The notes under the pieces: model-generated | Told to the model about the DNA's origin: nothing | Database searches by the model: none | The model's input: the letters and a program-made list of their open reading frames with translations, nothing else | In this document: positions 61,301 through 64,000 of the stretch, piece after piece | Numbering within the stretch: position 1 is the first letter of the stretch | How the letters are laid out: every line of letters starts with the position of its first letter | From: Narthecium ossifragum | Taxonomy: Eukaryota > Streptophyta > Magnoliopsida > Dioscoreales > Nartheciaceae | Length of the DNA stretch: 64,000 bases | Direction: 5' to 3' | Assembly (NCBI GenBank): GCA_963920575.1 | Contig: OY986970.1 | Span: 25,873,869-25,937,868, forward strand | Translations under genes and position numbers: made by a program

Positions 61301-64000
61301 GGAAAAAATAATGCTTTCTTACAATATGCTACTTTAAAGACAAGGAACGAACTCCAGAATACTGTCTTACATGTTTCGACAATTAAAAAATAGAAACCAA
61401 ATATTAATCAGGACCTAATACTTACATAAATAATTTAAGTAGTAATTTGTGCAAAAAACAGTAGACATAAGTATTAAGTGATTAGGGAAAAGACAAAGAC
61501 TCAGAAGTAAAGGATCATATAACTTAATGAAAAAAAGCGAAAGCGAAAATAGATTAATAAGAGAAATTTTGAAAACAATACCAAGTCAGCTTCATGAAAT
61601 ATATTTGTTTTAGGAGACGCTTTCTGTAGGCAACTTATAACTCATCTGAGAATAAATTACTGTTACTCTCATCTAAGACCAAATTCAACTTCCTTGACAA
61701 TTTTCACACAGAGAGACAACTAGCAGAAGATAAAATGAGTATTGCACAAGGAGATGAAACAATGCAGGGAAGGAAATGTCCATCTACCTCTCAACAGGCT
61801 TGTTGATACATTGTAATGCATGTTGAAGCAACTTAAAATTTATTTCCACAAGTTGACTTGTAAGCAAGCTCTTTTGGACTTTCTCCCCAAATTTAAGCCC
61901 CTCTAATAGATGTTTCTGCCCCATTTCTGTTAGCTTCTTTTTTGTCAAAACCATACGATGCTGTAACCTCTTCCTTTCCTTCCACTCCTGGAAATGCCAT
62001 AGAAAAATAACTAAGAAAACCATTAGGAAATAGGCATTTTTCACTGTGATAATCCATACACGATAGTCAAGTACTCGGCCTTAAAAGTCTCAAATCAGTC
62101 TTAATGTCCGCACATATGTTCAGCGTGTGATAGCCCTTGCTGACATCAAGGGAAAAACGAACATCATCTGTGTGATTTCCATGATTTCCATGATTCAGCG
62201 TGTGATAGCCCCTACATCATAGTCTTAAGATGTTTTGCAAGTTCTTAAGGTTATTTAAGAATTGAACACCATCTGTGTGATTTTCATGATTCAGCAAGTT
62301 CTTAAACACGATCAAGTATTTATCACCATTCTTGTTATTTCCATGATTTCAGTTAGTCTAAACAAATTGACCTATTCCATTTATTTCGAGTTTTGCTCCT
62401 AAGCTTCCGATTTATTCTAAACACAAAATTTGTCATAGGTAAAAAAACGAAGCATCGACGTATTTTTCCATGTGAGAACAACATATTTCCACTATATATC
62501 CAGGTGTATTAATAAACGAAATATCTTTCGCAGCTTACAAGTTATATGTGGTAATCAAACTTCCAGTTTACAGAAACATATTGCAAACTCATCTTGAATG
62601 AGTTCTCACAAGAAAAGGCGCTAATTTAATCACCCCCGCAAGGAAGAATTATTTGGAACCAGGGCAAACAAGAAAAATGCTATCAATGTCAATGAAAAGC
62701 AGTACATAACTACACCTAGAATGAGAAGAAATTGCATTTGGTATCTGAAATTCATTCAAAGGAGCAGACCTAACCAGCTGACGTCTTTCTTTCTTCGACC
62801 TCACATCAGAACGTAAGTTGAGCTCTAGAAGTCCTTCTGGAGGTGTAATCTGCATTTCTCTCCTATCCATGTCAACATCAGGCACAATTGCCTCAACAAA
62901 TGGAACCCAAACTAGCTGATCAGAAGTAGCCGTCTCCAGGTTTGACAAACTAGGAACATCAATTCCCTGTTCAGTTGTGTCAAGCATGACACGTAGGAGA
63001 TCACCGGGACCAAAATTGACAACACTGACTACTCTTCCCACTAATCTGCCTGATTCCTGGAAGTAAGAGGCACAGGTAAGTAGAGACATGGAGTAGAAAA
63101 GGAAGATGCCATTCATTTATATCATAATTAGAAAAGAAGTTTCACAGTTCAGCACTAACAAACTTGAATAACAAATTCAATTAGATACACAGTTTCAACT
63201 ATCATCACATAGGAAACAGAGGCAACAGCTGTAATGACTGAACCTTAAGAAAAACTCTCATGCCAACAAGATCGCGGGTATAGAACTCGTCTGCCTCCAA
63301 TTCCGGCCTGTCTTCATCCTTTACGAGTAAAGTTGAACCGACAATTTGCTTCGCCTGAGATAAAGAACAAATAGAGTGGCTAACGATACAACTAAGAGAA
63401 TGATGCATAATCTCCATAGTGATAATAAGATGGTTAATTTTCTTTCAAGTTTGTTGTTCTACATTAGACTTCAAATTACATACTTCAGACAATAAACGGC
63501 TACCTATCATTTCTACAAAAGTAGCCTTTAAGCTTCAGCATTTACAATTCCAGAATAGTATTGTGATTTTTAAATTTTCGTACACCTAAAACAGCCTATG
63601 GTTCATTACACTTTCACGCGCAGCTTTGACAATTTCAAACACCAGAGAAGAGTTTCTTTCGACTACGCACTTGTTTCACCAAAATTAAAAAAAAAAACAA
63701 AACAAAACCTCTCTGCTAATGCAATGAGCTAACCTTTTCCACAGTATCAATCCCAGTTATACTGATAATCCAACTCTTTTGGCCAGGATGGGATCTCCCA
63801 CCAATCAGCTCCACTTCTGAAACCAACTCCTTCCCCATCACCCGTGTCCGAAGCCACCTTCTTCCCGGCTACAGCCTCAAATTTTCAACCATCAGAATCA
63901 CAATTCAATACCAAATCAAAAGCAGCTTAAATCGATCTTAATAGCTCGAACCGAAAAGGGCAGACCTTGGAGAATCTGAGTTCTGGGAAATCCGTGCTGG
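58365..64000 (-). CDS. RimM-like 16S rRNA processing protein fused to UDP-sugar pyrophosphorylase-like domain (N-terminus outside window)
   Basis: Nine exons on the minus strand: 63966-64000 (partial), 63734-63868, 63244-63354, 62775-63056, 61788-61987, 60428-60707, 59645-59758, 59354-59542 and 58365-58709. All have GT-AG junctions and joining phases and give about 562 residues. The first four are RimM-like (FPELRFSKPGRRW across a junction, GKELVSEVELIGGRSHPGQK, then a PRC-barrel part EFYTRDLVGMRVFL, SGRLVGRVVSV, ITPPEGLLELN). The rest resembles UDP-N-acetylglucosamine pyrophosphorylase (LIVVCPTREIKSYEEFLSDN, GSGGVFSLL, GVEYVQICGLSE, PNSYRFHCSIYNSL). Arabidopsis At5g46420 has this fusion, 653 residues from memory, so about 90 N-terminal residues, including a probable transit peptide, are missing. 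The canonical N-terminal LxGGxGTRxG nucleotide-binding loop of UAPs is not seen, so the second half may not be an active enzyme. RimM assists 30S ribosome maturation. Confidence 0.9.

Overview
This is nuclear DNA of a flowering plant. The protein-coding genes that can be recognised are plant families with typical introns: cysteine-rich receptor-like kinases (CRKs), a chloroplast-type RimM fused to a pyrophosphorylase-like domain, and a JINGUBANG-type WD40 protein. The rest is nested transposable elements, which points to a large, repeat-rich genome. I cannot assign the species or order by eye. A 200-base N run at 42313-42512 marks an assembly gap.

Region 1 (1-33760) is almost entirely nested retroelements. 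A Ty1/copia element (1-4697, +) has been hit by a TRIM-like element at its start codon, a PIF/Harbinger-like MITE and a solo LTR. It breaks off at another LTR (4698-5425). Next is a non-autonomous minus-strand LTR element (5426-10768) whose right LTR is broken by a Tat/Ogre-like LTR. A LINE reverse transcriptase on the minus strand was then split by a 17-kb Tekay/Del-type chromovirus (15979-33141, TSD GTTTT). That chromovirus holds a non-autonomous LTR element with a proline-rich ORF (17193-21206) and two solo LTRs (24195-26497 and 27189-28232). Its gag-pol frame is intact across every insertion, and its own damage is nine stop codons.

Region 2 (33760-41060) holds LINE and LTR remnants, a fragment of a CRK gene with its 3' flank, a 180-200 bp tandem array, and a composite Helitron. 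An empty paralogous copy of the Helitron insertion site lies nearby.

Region 3 (41125-58190) is a CRK cluster in one orientation. Copy A has only the secreted double-DUF26 exon before Helitron, gap and hAT sequence. Copy B (45069-50929) is complete with seven exons. A small remnant lies at 53160-53420, and copy C (56390-58190) is a pseudogene. A Pack-MULE-like element carrying part of a JINGUBANG-type WD40 gene (54049-55281) sits between the last two.

Region 4 (58365-64000, -) is the RimM/UDP-sugar-pyrophosphorylase-like gene, running off the right edge and convergent with CRK copy C. A broken copy of its last exon lies behind CRK copy B, so the CRK cluster grew by duplicating blocks that included the 3' end of this neighbour.

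The recurring structural theme is that several unrelated LTR families carry clusters of paired short palindromes (GATCGATC, GGTCGACC, AGCAACTTGTTGCT types) spaced by roughly 6-20 bp. I regard these arrays and the ORF-bearing non-autonomous LTR elements as the most novel content.
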